From Ectocarpus siliculosus (lineage: Eukaryota; Sar; Phaeophyceae; Ectocarpales; Ectocarpaceae): a stretch of 64,000 nucleotides of DNA. The position numbers and the translations under genes are program-made. Positions 1-11,317 of the stretch are shown piece after piece; within the stretch, counting starts at the first letter, position 1, and every line of letters begins with the position of its first letter. The stretch lies in assembly GCA_000310025.1 (NCBI GenBank), contig FN649734.1:3644414-3708413 (forward strand), given 5' to 3'. A model generated the notes under the pieces. That model saw nothing but the letters and a program-made list of their open reading frames with translations, had not been told where the DNA came from and made no database searches.

Positions 1-1599
1 GCGGCGGAACTCTATCGTCTCTCGTAATCGATAGGGCCAATATCCGCACGTGATTGCTGTGATAGTAGTACCCTCCTCTACTCGTCTCGGACGAATCCCC
101 TGTGTGACAACGCACGAGTTTGATGTTCTGCCCTTTCGAGCTTCGTGGGTGACATTTAATTGTTAGATCGTGTTCGTCCGCTGCTGGTCGTAGACGTTCA
201 AGCCCCCCCTACCTGAATTTACGCCCCCAATGGTTTGCCCCCGTTTTTTCGATCGTTCTCGTAGAAATGTATAGAGCAGGATGTTGGAATCTCGTCCTAA
301 ATTGCACATTTATTTGAAGGACGTTGTGCGTAAAGGAAGGCGATACCAACCTACTCCAGTAGATTACAGTAGCACTTCTTCAAGTAACAACAACGCGTGG
401 AAAAAGGAAGACATATATTTCTCTCGGAAGACGTGCCATCTGACCAATTATTGAAGAACCTAACGGTACGGATCCATCCATAGTGTACACGCATGCATGA
501 TACACACATGTAGACTACAGCAGTAGGGGAAACGTATTTGGTGCGCGAAGTTTCATGAACGAACGGCGGTGTATTGCAGCCACTGCAGTTTGTTCGGATG
601 GAAAGAAGACCTACAGCAGTACAGTACATCGACAACTAACTGTAGACTGTACTTCCCAGCAGATAGGTACAGTAGACGTGAGATGCTTACCTGAAATTAA
701 CGTAGGTGTTCGGGATCTGTATCGTTCTTGCGGCTTGTAGGGCGGGTGGGAGGAGGACTGATAATGAAAGTGATGGCGTGGTGTGTTTGCACGTGTAGTG
801 TGTTCTACAAAACTTAACGTTCGATATTTTTGCCTCCCCTGGCCGATTGGTATACACATAGATTCAATGCGTCACTAACTCAGCGTGACTTACGTTTGGT
901 TGGTTCGTTGGATTATTGAGGAGTCGGTGGTGATGGATTATCTGTTCTCTTCGTCACTATATCGTATATCCCAATGAAAACGTTCTTCACTCTTGTGGAG
1001 ACCCCCGGCTTGCCTGAAGAAATGGGATTTTTTTCCGTTTCATAGAAGCAACAACAGTATCACAATAAGACCGTTTGTTTTCCATCTTTCCGGCTGATGT
1101 ATGTATGTCGTGCTGAGATGATTGTCAAATGGAACATAGATGTCGGGAGCGGTTGAATGTCGGGCGGTGGTGTATTATTGGTGCTGCAGATTTTGGATCA
1201 CCCGTCCTAAATAAAAGGGGTTGAGTACGTACTTTGTCTATGGTACTCGTCGAAGAAACGGCCGGAAGAACATTTCTGCAGCTTGTACAATGAGAAAACG
1301 AAAATGCAATGTTTTGGGACGGATGAAATACGTTGCACAACTCACGGACACGGAAGGACGTGCCGGGCGGGGAAACACATGTATAGAATGTAGACGGGTA
1401 CATAACTACTTCCTATGCTTCAGCTCTCGGGCCCTGAGAGGGCAGAACCGGAGCGCTCACAGCACAGCGGAGGGACTAGCCCGTTAGCGTCGACTAACCG
1501 GCTGGCCCGCGCAAGCGAGAAGAGCTTCGATGGACGGGGTGTCTACCAGAAACAAACAAGGATGTATGGATGTTTCCAGTTTCAGATCCCCTTTTTATT
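1..1599. other. Intergenic, nothing recognised
   Basis: No open frame here has convincing protein character. The frames are short, overlap on both strands and read as Ser/Cys/Arg-rich noise. No RNA gene or repeat was recognised. Confidence 0.5.
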
Positions 1600-1812
1600 T
1601 GACCCAGTGACCCCCTCACCGACCGGTAATAATTTGCCGCACACCAGCAATCGGCTGAACCGACCGGTATATTTCCGCAAAAAGCGCGGATGAAAAACGA
1701 CTTTCCCCGGGGTTGTTTGTTTCCAGACGGGTTTCGTTCATTGGTGGTGTGTGAGCGTGCGTGTGGTGCTTTCTCGGAGCGCCGGCACACCACCACGAAC
1801 AACGGCAGTAGT
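1600..1812 (-). repeat. Dispersed repeat family, copy 1 (inverted relative to copy 2)
   Basis: The reverse complement of this stretch aligns by eye, with small indels, to 30400-30545. Shared blocks include GCGCTCCGA, a ggaaac...ccccgg block, TTTTCATCC, and ACCGGTCGGT followed by AGCCGATTGCTGGT. The two copies lie 29 kb apart in opposite orientation, which fits a non-coding mobile repeat such as a small non-autonomous element. Ends and family were not determined. Confidence 0.55.
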
Positions 1813-2212
1813 CGCTTTGATGCAGTGACCCCCTAATTATGTGGTGTTTGGACCCTTGGACTAAATATCATCTGGGCGGGTAATCTTTCAGGAAAATCCC
1901 GACCAACCCGCCCAGATTCCTATGTAGTATTCCGACTTTCCGCAGGTAGCAGTAAAATGGTTACTAGCAGTAGCAAGCGATGTGCTAGCGTTCCACCCGT
2001 CTCGGTGTGCTGCCGTGTGCTGCCGTGTGTTTCCTTGTGTTGCCTGGGAGTGAGCGATAGCGAGCGACTGAGAGAGAAAGGAAGGATAAGGAAGGAAACA
2101 GACCGAAGAAGCGAAGCGGCTCCAACCTGCACACAGTGATCGGACTAGCTCCACACTGAACCCGCGTCGGAGATAGTCACATCTCGTCACAGAAGCACCT
2201 GCTAAGAGTGTT

Positions 2213-2298
<86 letters not shown>

Positions 2299-2299
2299 G
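2213..2299. repeat. (GA)n microsatellite
   Basis: A nearly pure GA dinucleotide run of about 87 bp, with one interruption near its right end. On the minus strand it produces Leu-Ser repeats in spurious open frames. Confidence 0.95.
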
Positions 2300-3044
2300 G
2301 CCTGTGTGGTCGGAGAAAACTGTACACAGCAGAGCAGCAGAGAAGCAGTGAATGAAATATACTCAGTGCTGAATACAGTTTGTTGAAAAGACGTACACAC
2401 ACGCCGTGCTCATCATGGACATGTTGGTTGGTTTTGACGGGTGAGCAGGATGCAGGGGCGGTTGCTCGTGTGGCTCAGCCGACGTCTGTCTACCGCTCGC
2501 TCCACATCTTGACAGTACCATGCAGAAAAAATACTGGTACTCGAGTAGAAAAGAAAATACGAAAATGACGGCTGACAATTTTTTAGGATATATCACGTTC
2601 CGGGACGTACATGGTCTCCGCGTCAAAGAAAAGCAGAAAAAAATATTTACTGGCCAGAGTAATCGCCAACGCGAGACCATCGCTCTGTGTCTCCCTGGGT
2701 CTCCCACACTTTCTACAGACAGTGTTGTTGAACCGTCCATGGGCGGCCAATGGGTGCCCTTAACCGGAACCAGTATACTCCTAAGCAATATATTATCTGC
2801 TCTGGAATGGGCATTGTAACGCCAAATAACCCTAACGAAGACCCTAACCCTAACCCCAAGCCCATACGATGTGTGCTAGGTTGGCGCTAGGTGGCTAAGT
2901 CAAAGGCTGATGTGCCGATGGATAAGCTATAGGTTGATATGCCGTGGCGAGGTTCAAGTAAGTGCCAATGGGCGGCCCATAGGCCTCCCGTTGGCGGTTT
3001 TGCAAAAGTGTGGGAGATAGTCGTAAGGCCGGGGCCGAGGGGGG
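2300..3044. other. Intergenic, nothing recognised
   Basis: There is no supported gene. The frame at 2520-2819 (+) starts in AT-rich sequence and has no recognisable domain. The only structure noticed is the telomere-like patch listed separately. Confidence 0.4.
2828..2857. repeat. Short interstitial telomere-like patch (CCCTAA units)
   Basis: CCCTAA occurs at 2830-2835, 2842-2847 and 2848-2853, followed by CCCC. TTAGGG-type repeats are telomeric in many eukaryotes. Three units can arise by chance or from double-strand-break repair, so this is only suggestive. Confidence 0.45.
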
Positions 3045-3930
3045 GTCGTGCATGCCGTGATTGTCGTTTTGACTATTGACCTCGCATCCCTACAAAGCCG
3101 GGACGGAGCACGCCGGGTTCTCACCGGATCAGGCTCTCACATCACCAAGCGTGAAGCACCGTGAGGTATTCGGCGAGTCGCATGAAGGGTGTTCGGCACC
3201 TTCTGCTTACTTCCTTGCGTACGGATGACAGCTGCGAATGACTTAACTTGTTTTCTGTTGCTTTCACTTCCAGAGCTCTGAGATAGTTATAACCGCTGTG
3301 TAACTGCTTGACCAATTAACATAACGTGGTGCGATCATCCCCGTTGCGCGGAGTGGGGGTTCGCGACGCCGCACAACATTATCTACTCGACCACCATTCA
3401 TTATGGTTTACCCCAAAAAAAAAAGCACAGGAAACAAATAGCGGAAACCTGGTTGTCGAGCTCACGAAGCGATCGGCTTGTTTTACAACGCCGTCGCCAA
3501 GCGACGAAAACCCAACCCCGATCGCACACAGCGGGGAGGCCGAGGGGGGGTGCACTCATAGTCGTGCATGCCGTAGTCGTTAGACCATTGACCTCGCATC
3601 CCTAAAAATCCGAGACGGAGCACGCCGGGTTCTCACCGGACCAGGCTCTCGCATCAGATACAAGCACCGTGTAACTGCTCGACCAAAACGCGGTGCATTC
3701 ATCCCCTTTACGCGGAGTGAGGGTTCTCGACCCCGCACAACATTATTTACGCGAACAATATGGTTACCGCAAACAATTAAAAAAACAGAGGCAAAAAAAA
3801 AGCGGAAACTGGTTGCCGAGCTCACGAAGTGATCGGCTTGTGATACAACGTCGGTGCCCAGCGACGAAAACCCAACCCCGATGGCAAACACAGATAGATG
3901 GGGGGGGGTCCGAGGGGGGGCGCAAATATA
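3045..3930. repeat. Imperfect tandem duplication, period about 516 bp
   Basis: Unit 1 (3045-3560) and unit 2 (3561 to about 3930) both begin GTCGTGCATGCCGT. Both continue through the same blocks, including GACGGAGCACGCCGGGTTCT, GCACAACATTAT and CGACGAAAACCCAACCCCGA. Unit 1 carries about 126 extra bp near 3173-3298 that unit 2 lacks. Neither unit has a convincing open frame. Confidence 0.8.
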
Positions 3931-4504
3931 TGGAGGGGGGGGGGGGCGACAAGAATGTCATGAATTCCCCAATTTCGACTTGACCGACCCCACCAACCGT
4001 TTTCCGGTAAAGGGGTAACGTACATCCTTGGAAAAAAGCTTTTCCACCACCGCCTGCCCGTCGCGGGGCCGGGCGGTCGCGCGCCTAGAGCATTGCACTA
4101 CCGCGAAGTGCTCCTAATCGGACGATTGCCCCCTGCATCCCGGACAGCCCACGCTGGGCTGTTATCCAAAAAAGGTAAACGAGCCGCATTGGTCGCGCTC
4201 GCGAATATTGGTCGAGCTCTTACGAAGAACGTCAACGTCAAGTTACATCATCACCCATTTCGTTCTTGGCGGGTAGGGTCTTCTTCCCGTTCGTTTTAGG
4301 CGCACGCAGCAGCTTCATCACTACTGTACGTGGCACACGTGTGGTGTATTTCCAGGTGAGAAGCCTTCTCCTCTTCGCAGTCAACAGTCAGAACGTTAAC
4401 TATCTAAGCAACCTGTGCATACGCACATGCACACGTGAACCTATACGCATCATGAACCAAGTCGATATCTATGGCGTCAAACTCAATAATATACAGCATG
4501 GGTT
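3931..4504. other. Intergenic, nothing recognised
   Basis: A G-rich run (about 3900-3950) leads into unique sequence. Short plus-strand frames at 4093-4299 and 4266-4592 resemble no known protein. Confidence 0.4.
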
Positions 4505-5985
4505 ACGAACTGAGACGAAGAGTTCACCCCCTGTCGTGTTTCAGTTATTTTTCGGCGACCCTAGCCGACCACAGCGAGAAATCTGTCCGTGACAACGCCC
4601 CTGTCGAGGGCTCGGGACTCAAGACGCGAGCCGTCCGTTATACATGTTAATTTCATGGCGTTTGCTGTTCTTCTTTCGAGTCAATCATAATTTCGTTTCC
4701 ACACCCGAGGAAAGAGCGAGATGGCAACGGCAGGGCAGATTTTTCTCCACAGACACCATTCTGCGCCTTTCCATCATGTCTCTGTCTTTCCTCGAGTGGC
4801 AACCAATGGTTCTTTGTACTTCGGTGTAGGGATCGCCCCCGACGATGATTGCCCCTGCCTGATCACTGTTTTCATCACCATCTGAGCAAACCTGGCCCTG
4901 GGGACAGCCAGTATTAGCGACATACACACCAAGTAGTATTGACAATCCCTTTGTTCCGAGGTGCAACTAGTCACATATGACGGCCCGTGTACACAAGATG
5001 TCTTCTGATTCGAATTGTCCAACATTTTACTCATCTGAACCCTACAAACTACAGTAGACTACACCTTTTTTTCATCGAGGCTTTTTTTCTCTCCATGGCT
5101 CGGCGAACGCCAAATGCTTAAGTAAACCTCCATTGCGGGCGGTGTCAGCTGCCCTTCGTATCACATATTGAGCCCGTCGGGGGATTGATCTGCTCGATTT
5201 CATCTCTTCAACACGCTCATTCTGAACGTCGCTGAGTATGGTACCGTTCATCAACCACACACGGCACCGACCTCTATATCCAACAAGCCGCCATATCAAA
5301 ATCAAATTCCTCTACCTAAGCTTGTACACCTCTCACACGAATAGGAATTCAGGTCAGCAGGCGATCGAGATCTGACCGGGGAAGTGCCTGCTCGAGACCC
5401 CGCACCATAAAAATATGCCCCACCGGGAGCCTCTGTCCCCGCACGTACTTCCTTACTGCACCCCGTGCATGCGCCGGGATGACGGTCGTTCCGCCGAAAA
5501 CCCATACGCTGGCGAGCGCCGTATCGTGAACCGCAATCGGGGCCGAGTCCAACCCACCCCCCCGTCAGGTACTATTTCGCTCACACGACCAGCCGAAGGG
5601 GCTCGCTGGTCGCCCCGCGGAGACCCCTGGAGCTTGGCATCGCGCATGAGGGGATTGGCCCTGACTCGAGGCTCGTTCAGCTCCGATGTGGTGTACGAGG
5701 TGTACCAGCTTCGGTGGCGTGGATGGAGCAGGGCTATCCGTGGAGCGTGAGGAAGCACACGAAAGCGCCAGCAGTACCCCGTCGGCCTCGCGTTCGGACA
5801 GCAGCACCATCTCTCCGTTCGCGAAAACGAGGGCGGCGTCCACCGGCCGCAAGTAGTCGTCGAGTGCCGCTGTGCGGCCCGTGACTCCAAAGAGAAAGTT
5901 TCCGGCGCAACACACGTTTTGCGCCGGCAGGTCTAAGGTCGAGATCTGGGCCTCCATGGTCATACACCCGCATGCTTCCTTAAGG
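4505..5985 (-). pseudogene. Broken duplicate of the 3' end of the DUF3638/DUF3645 gene (copy A)
   Basis: This stretch matches 16676-18205 (copy B) in the same orientation at an offset of about 12.2 kb. It covers the last coding exon of the giant gene (here about 5349-5975) and the sequence 3' of it. By eye the exon is about 97% identical between copies, while the flank 3' of the stop is only about 80% with many indels. Copy A has two frameshifts relative to copy B: a 2-bp deletion near 5697 and one C fewer in a C-run near 5563. It cannot encode the tail in one frame. Similarity stops just upstream of the exon, so the exon is cut off from any DUF3638 body. It is best read as the remnant of a second, once functional paralogue. 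Gene conversion of the exon is the alternative. Confidence 0.8.
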
Positions 5986-6291
5986 AGGTGCAGAAAAGGG
6001 GCTGTGACGCTGGCTCTTTTTGCCATACTATAATCCGATACAAACAAAGAAAACAACCTTCCCGCCAGGGTTAGTTGTCGCATTCTATTGTCATCAGTAG
6101 AGGACGCCATGAAAAGGCGTCGTGCGTGCTGGTATCTTCAGGTTTGCTGCTGGAGCTGAAATATCGAAGGTCGCAGCAGCCTCTGAAAACAGTCCAAATC
6201 TGCGCCGGAACCAAGCGGCATCCAACATTTGTCGCAGCCATGCTCACCGCCGCGGGCAGTAAACCCCTGAACCATGGTCGTCAGCAGTAGC

Positions 6292-7559
6292 TAGTGGCAC
6301 CAGTGGACGAACGCCCCGCCCTCTTCGCCCTCGACGCGCACCACGTATTCCACGCACTCATTCATATCGGTAGCCGTGGGGTCCTGGAAGGAAACGCGGC
6401 AGAAAAAACGGAAAACGGGACGGGTTTGCATGACGTTACCGGACGACCATATGTACCAATGGTATCCACGTCCGCACGAGTTGAAGGTTTTCTACAGGCC
6501 GCCTGAGATATGTACTGATTGGTTGAATGCGGTAAAACGGTTTCCTTCAGAACTCGGGGATGAAGTCAACGACAACGGGAAAATTAAACCCATGCACACC
6601 GAAGAAGTAATTCGACGGTGCACACGAAAAAGTTTATGATATGGTGGCCTTTGACGGGGCATAGTTTGCGTTGAGAAAAAATAATTGGCAGAAAGAGCCT
6701 ATTCCGTTGCCGCCGGGTCACCAACACAAGATACTACTCTGAAGGTGTTTACCACACATTGACCTCTAGGTATTACCCCTACTAGCCTTTCGTGCTTTCT
6801 TCCTCCGAAAGCAAGGAACCAACATTGCGCAACGTCGCTCAAAAGCTCCTACCAACCGCTATAACGTTAGTGTATGCCCACAAGAACTCAGAGGTCGGTC
6901 GACTTCTTCTCCGTACCCTAAGGATCCATTCGACCATGCTCAGCTTGGACCCCAGGCGACGACCGTGGTTGGCGTACTCGAGCTTCTTGCGTTCCCAGTA
7001 CTGCAGACAAGGTGAAAAATCAACGGGACAGTGCAGTCACCGGTTGGTGGTGAGGACTAAATGGACGGGCTTTCTAGTAGATGCCGCAGTACTGTAGCCT
7101 CTGGCAATCGACTACATTCCCTCGAACGAGAAGGTCCCAGGATCTATAATACCATCGCCACCAGTTGGGAGGCCAGTTAGAGAAGGCAGGCGCGTTTGAC
7201 ATAAACAACGATGTCTAGACTACGTAGAGGTCGGCAAGTACACGCGAGAAGAAGCCGCATTGAAAAAAAAGAGAAAAGAACCTCATTCGCCGAACCTTCT
7301 CGAAGCCGAACGAGAGGCAGGGGCCAGGGAGGTTTGCCGTAGAGATTCCCACGTTTGGGCGCCAGGAAACCGTGCCAGGGGCGAACAGCGCCTCGTTCCC
7401 GTCGAGAAAGACCTTCAGCGCGCCGTCCGCGAGGCAAGGCGAAACTCCGGCCGCGCAAGAGCTGTCCAGGCTGTGGGGATCAGTGACCTCGATGACGATG
7501 CTGTGATCGAACCCGTCTACGTCGGTGGTGAGGACGGACAGGCCTGTTCGGACCACCAA
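6292..7559 (-). pseudogene. 3' remnant of an unrecognised minus-strand gene (two candidate exons)
   Basis: Exon a (about 7559-7296) reads as protein-like, beta-rich sequence with Gly/Pro/Val spacing and paired Cys (blocks VTDPHSLDSSC, PCLADGALKVFLDG, SFGFEK). It ends in phase 0 at a GT. Exon b (6383-6292) follows a CCAG acceptor in phase 0, reads DPTATDMNECVEYVVRVEGE and ends FVHWCH-stop. The phases agree, which supports a spliced C-terminus of about 118 residues. The intron (6384-7295) holds nothing else recognised. I do not recognise the family. The reading stops close to where Gypsy sequence begins (about 7590), so the 5' part was probably displaced by that insertion. The ORF may equally be an isolated fragment. 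Confidence 0.4.
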
Positions 7560-7589
7560 TCATCATTTGGAGGCCAAAAACAACACGAA

Positions 7590-9855
7590 ACATTTGTCTC
7601 ATGTGTTTTCCATTTTCGATCTCAACTCCGCTTTCCACCAGATCACCGTCGAAGAGGACAAGGTTCAGCTTACGGCGTTTTGTACGCCCACGCAACTTTT
7701 CGAGTGGCTCCGTATGCCTCAGGGAAGCTCCGTGGCACCGTCGTGGTTCACCATGGTCATCAACGAAGTGCTTAAAGGTCTGGACCATGTCCTTGCATAC
7801 CTAGACGATGTGATTGTGTTTGACGCTGACTTCATCCACCATGTCGCCAACATACAGTTATTTTTCGAGCGTTTACGCAAGTAGAACCTCAAGCTTTCTC
7901 CTTTCAAGAGTCGCGTCGGCGCTAACGAGGTTGTTTATCTAGGCCACACCATCTCTCCTGCGGGTGTTAGTCCTCGTGCCGATAAGGTCGAAGCCCTCGC
8001 AAAAATGCCGCTGCCTAACAACGTCAAGCAGCTGCGTTCCTTGCTGGGTGGGCTTTCGTATTACCGCAAATTAATCAAGGGTTTGGCCATGCGCGTGAAA
8101 CCACTCACAGACCTTTTGCGTAAGGACACGAAGTTTTGTTTTACGCCGGCTATGGCGGATACTCTTGGCGAAACTGTCTGAATTTTGGCTTTCCCAGAAT
8201 GGGACGCTGTCGCGGATGGCAGCCGCCCTCTCCGGCTTTGCTGTGACGCCTGTGTGGATGGGTTTGGTGCGGCTCTTGAACAGGAACAGGCCGATGGTTC
8301 CGTCCGCTCCATTCTGTTCGTTAGCCGCGCTACGCTCGAATCCGAGCGCAAATGGACAGTGCTCGACTTGGAGGCCGGAAGTATCGTGTGGGCAATCAAA
8401 CCCCTACGCTGTTATTTTGGTCTACGCACTTTCTGATTTATTCGGATCACAAGGCTTCGGAGAGTATCGTCAAGGTGGGTGAACACAACGCCCGCGTCCA
8501 ACGTTGGCTCGAGTTCCCTCCCTCGTTCAATTACACCCTTGTCTACCGCAAAGGCACTGCCAACGCCAATGCGGGTTTTCTTTCGCGGTTGCCCTTGCCG
8601 GCGACCGACGCGGATAGACACGGTGACACCAGTATCGCAGTCGATGACGCCGCGGGCGTTTATCTCATTCGTGCGTGAAGACGAAGTTATCACTCTAGTT
8701 CGACGCCGAACATCGGCTTGGGTGGGCTTGACATTGACGATCAACGAGACGCGTTGGCACACGCGCCTTTGACGGAGGATGACTTTGGGGACTTCCGCCG
8801 TTTTGGGCCACAAATGGTCCTGCCGGCTCCGTCGCCCTCCTCCGTAGTTGACTCGTCGAATTTTTCGCCTCCTGGTGTTTTCGCTGTCGTTTGCGATGCA
8901 GCCCCCGAGAGTTCTGTGCCCTATGGACCTCCTCCGGCTTCCGTTTCTGCGGAGCCAGACGTCGCTCCCTCGTCCACCATCGGAAAATCCTCAGCTGCTC
9001 TGTCGCTTTCGCGTGGCCCTCTGATTTCTTTTCGTACTCGGGTGAGAACGAATTCGGCCTCGGGCATGGCTCACAGCCGTCCCAACTATTTTCCGAAACA
9101 ACCACGGGCCGTTGTGGTGCCCAGAACGTCGCGGCCTCCTCGAACGCTGGCCCGGTCGAGCGGTGCCGCGCGGTCTACGAGAGCCGTGAGTAGCCCTACT
9201 TCTGGCCCGCTGCCTTCTTCGGCGCCGGCTGAGTTGCCGCCACCCCGGCGCCACCGCCGCCCGCGGCGCCCACGCCGCCAGTGTTGTCGCCCGCGGGTTC
9301 TAGCCCTGCGGCTCCCGTGGCGCCGCCCACGGCCGCTGAGGAAGCTCACCTCCGCGACTGTGTGCGTACATTCTCGCATGCCGATTGGGCCCGAGAACAG
9401 CTGTCCGAAAGTGAGTGTGTGTCGGCTATACATATTTTGTCTTTGGGATCCCCGGCGGTTTTGCCGGATACTTTCTGGGATTGCTTGCCCTGTGCGCGAC
9501 GCCGGTGTTGTCTGATGTTGTCGCCCTCGCATCTAACACATGCCTGCACACTACAGACGATGGTACGCGATTGTTGGTGCGAAATTCTGCCCCACTGCCT
9601 CTTGGTAGTTCGGGCGGGCGTATCACTCGCCTCCCGCCTTCGAAGACTCCGCGCATATACGTGCCTATGCTGTTGCGACCTTGGGTCCTACAAGCATGTC
9701 ATGCCATCGCGTCTTTTCACCTGGGCACCGCTCGGACTTTACGTATGATGGAGCGGTTTTTCTGGTGGATTGGGATGGACTTGTCCATTCGTTGGTGGCT
9801 TCGGCATTGTTTAATTTGCCAAGCGCGCAAGACTTCCCGGCAAACACATCGCTGG
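7590..9855 (+). mobile_element. Ty3/Gypsy retrotransposon, left segment (RT, RNase H, start of integrase)
   Basis: In order on the plus strand: reverse transcriptase with a YLDD-type box near 7800; the RT thumb/connection; RNase H (about 8185-8600); a long Pro/Ser-rich spacer (about 8720-9330); and the HHCC zinc-binding start of integrase (about 9660-9855). The order RT-RNase H-integrase is the Gypsy order. The element resumes at 13923, beyond an inserted Copia element. No LTRs could be paired around it and the 5' part is not recognised. It is a broken fossil with several breaks, older than the Copia insertion. Confidence 0.9.
9851..9855. repeat. Target-site duplication, left copy (GCTGG)
   Basis: GCTGG lies directly before the left Copia LTR and again directly after the right LTR at 13918-13922. 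A 5-bp duplication is usual for Copia integrases. Confidence 0.9.
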
Positions 9856-10096
9856 TGTTTGGGGTGTCGGCGCGTGTACTATGTTATCACGCTCGCGGGC
9901 TCTTGTCGAGAGCGTGTTGCACGAAGGAGTGACTCAAGTTCCTTGCTTATTAGAGAGTGTAACGAGTGACAGACGTGAGCAAGAAGAGGCAAAGCCTGCT
10001 GCACCAAGTCTGTATATCATACCCATATCTATCTCATCTGCGTAACCCCCTCGGAGATCTCGGAGAATTGTATCCTGCCGTGTACACACACAAACA
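9856..10096 (-). repeat. Copia LTR (3' LTR by element polarity)
   Basis: 241 bp, beginning TGTTTGGGGTGTCGG and ending ACACACAAACA. It pairs with 13677-13917 at about 98% identity. Confidence 0.95.
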
Positions 10097-11317
10097 GCCC
10101 CCCTACTCGGTACGAGATACGATCTACGAGATCCTCCGTACATATCGCCAGGTAAAACGGCAACAAATCTAAAAACCATTCATCTTTCGTATCCACAAAT
10201 AAATCATCTCAACTCCCGGATCTATCGAATATTCAAGTTTCAGGTTACTACTCCTCCTACGACTATGGAACTTCACTAAGAGTCTTAACAAGCACCCCTC
10301 TCGAGAAAATGTCGTCACCACATTCTCAAGTAGTCAAACACAAAGAATTATCCTTGGAAGATTACTCAGCAAAGATCAACATTACATCAGAGCCACGTCA
10401 TAAAGACTCTGGACGGACAACTCTGGCAGAACGCGTCAACAAAACCTCGAACAAAACCCTCGCACAAAACTGTGTTTCAACTCATTGACCAATTTGAAAT
10501 AAGCTTCGGAAGCACATAGGCCTCAACCATGTCTTACCAAAATATGTCAAATCCTTCCTCCAATACATCGTTCAGAACAGTCATCAATACCTAATACATG
10601 CGGCACAAATAGACAAACAAACGTTAAAAACCCGGCGATCAAAGACGCCAGAGGAAACTTTCGCCAATTATGCCGTTTCTCAAACATCGAGGCATGGATT
10701 TCTTAGCAGCCCCCCTGCTGCAGTATCTTCCAAAACATAAAAGCTTAACAGCCCCCCTGCTGCATCATCTCTCAAAACACAGCAGCTTAACAGCCCCCCT
10801 GCTGCAACAACTCTCGGATCCAAACAACGAGAAATCAAACGAATATCATGAAGTTACGTCCGATCTCCGCGGGAAAAACGCGGAATCGCGAATAAACAAG
10901 AAATGTATTTCTTATCCTAGCAACGAGGAATCAGACAAGTATCATGAAGTTGCCTCAAACTCCGCAGGTAAACGCGGAATCGCAAACAAACAAGAATTGA
11001 GGACGAAGTTGCCTCAAACTCCGCAGGTAAAAGCGGAATCGCAAACAAACAACAATGGAGGACTTCTCATCATTTTCCGCAGGTAAAACGCGGAAAACGT
11101 GAACAAAATGAACAATCAAACCCGAACGTCCGCTAGAACTCTCCTTGTACTGCGGCGAAGATCATGGCATCTCAGCATCACATTCATCCCCCCCCATGGT
11201 TTTCGACAGCAGTGCTAGCAGTGACCCAACAACATCAAGACAACATCAAGAAAAACACACATTGACCAAAAGACATGCCGCCAAACATAAACAGGACACG
11301 AACAGCCCAAGAATGCC
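10097..11317 (-). other. Copia 3' internal region with short tandem repeats
   Basis: This is non-coding sequence between RNase H and the left LTR. It holds three 42-bp units starting at 10707, 10749 and 10791 (core CAGCCCCCCTGCTGCA), then imperfect units near 10910-11090 sharing TCCGCAGGTAAA and GCGGAATCGC. The plus-strand frame at 10670-11086 is a by-product of these repeats. Confidence 0.6.

Noticed and set aside
1888-2400. 170-residue minus-strand frame with a long Leu-Ser run
   Set aside because: It is made by the GA microsatellite; the flanks have no protein features.
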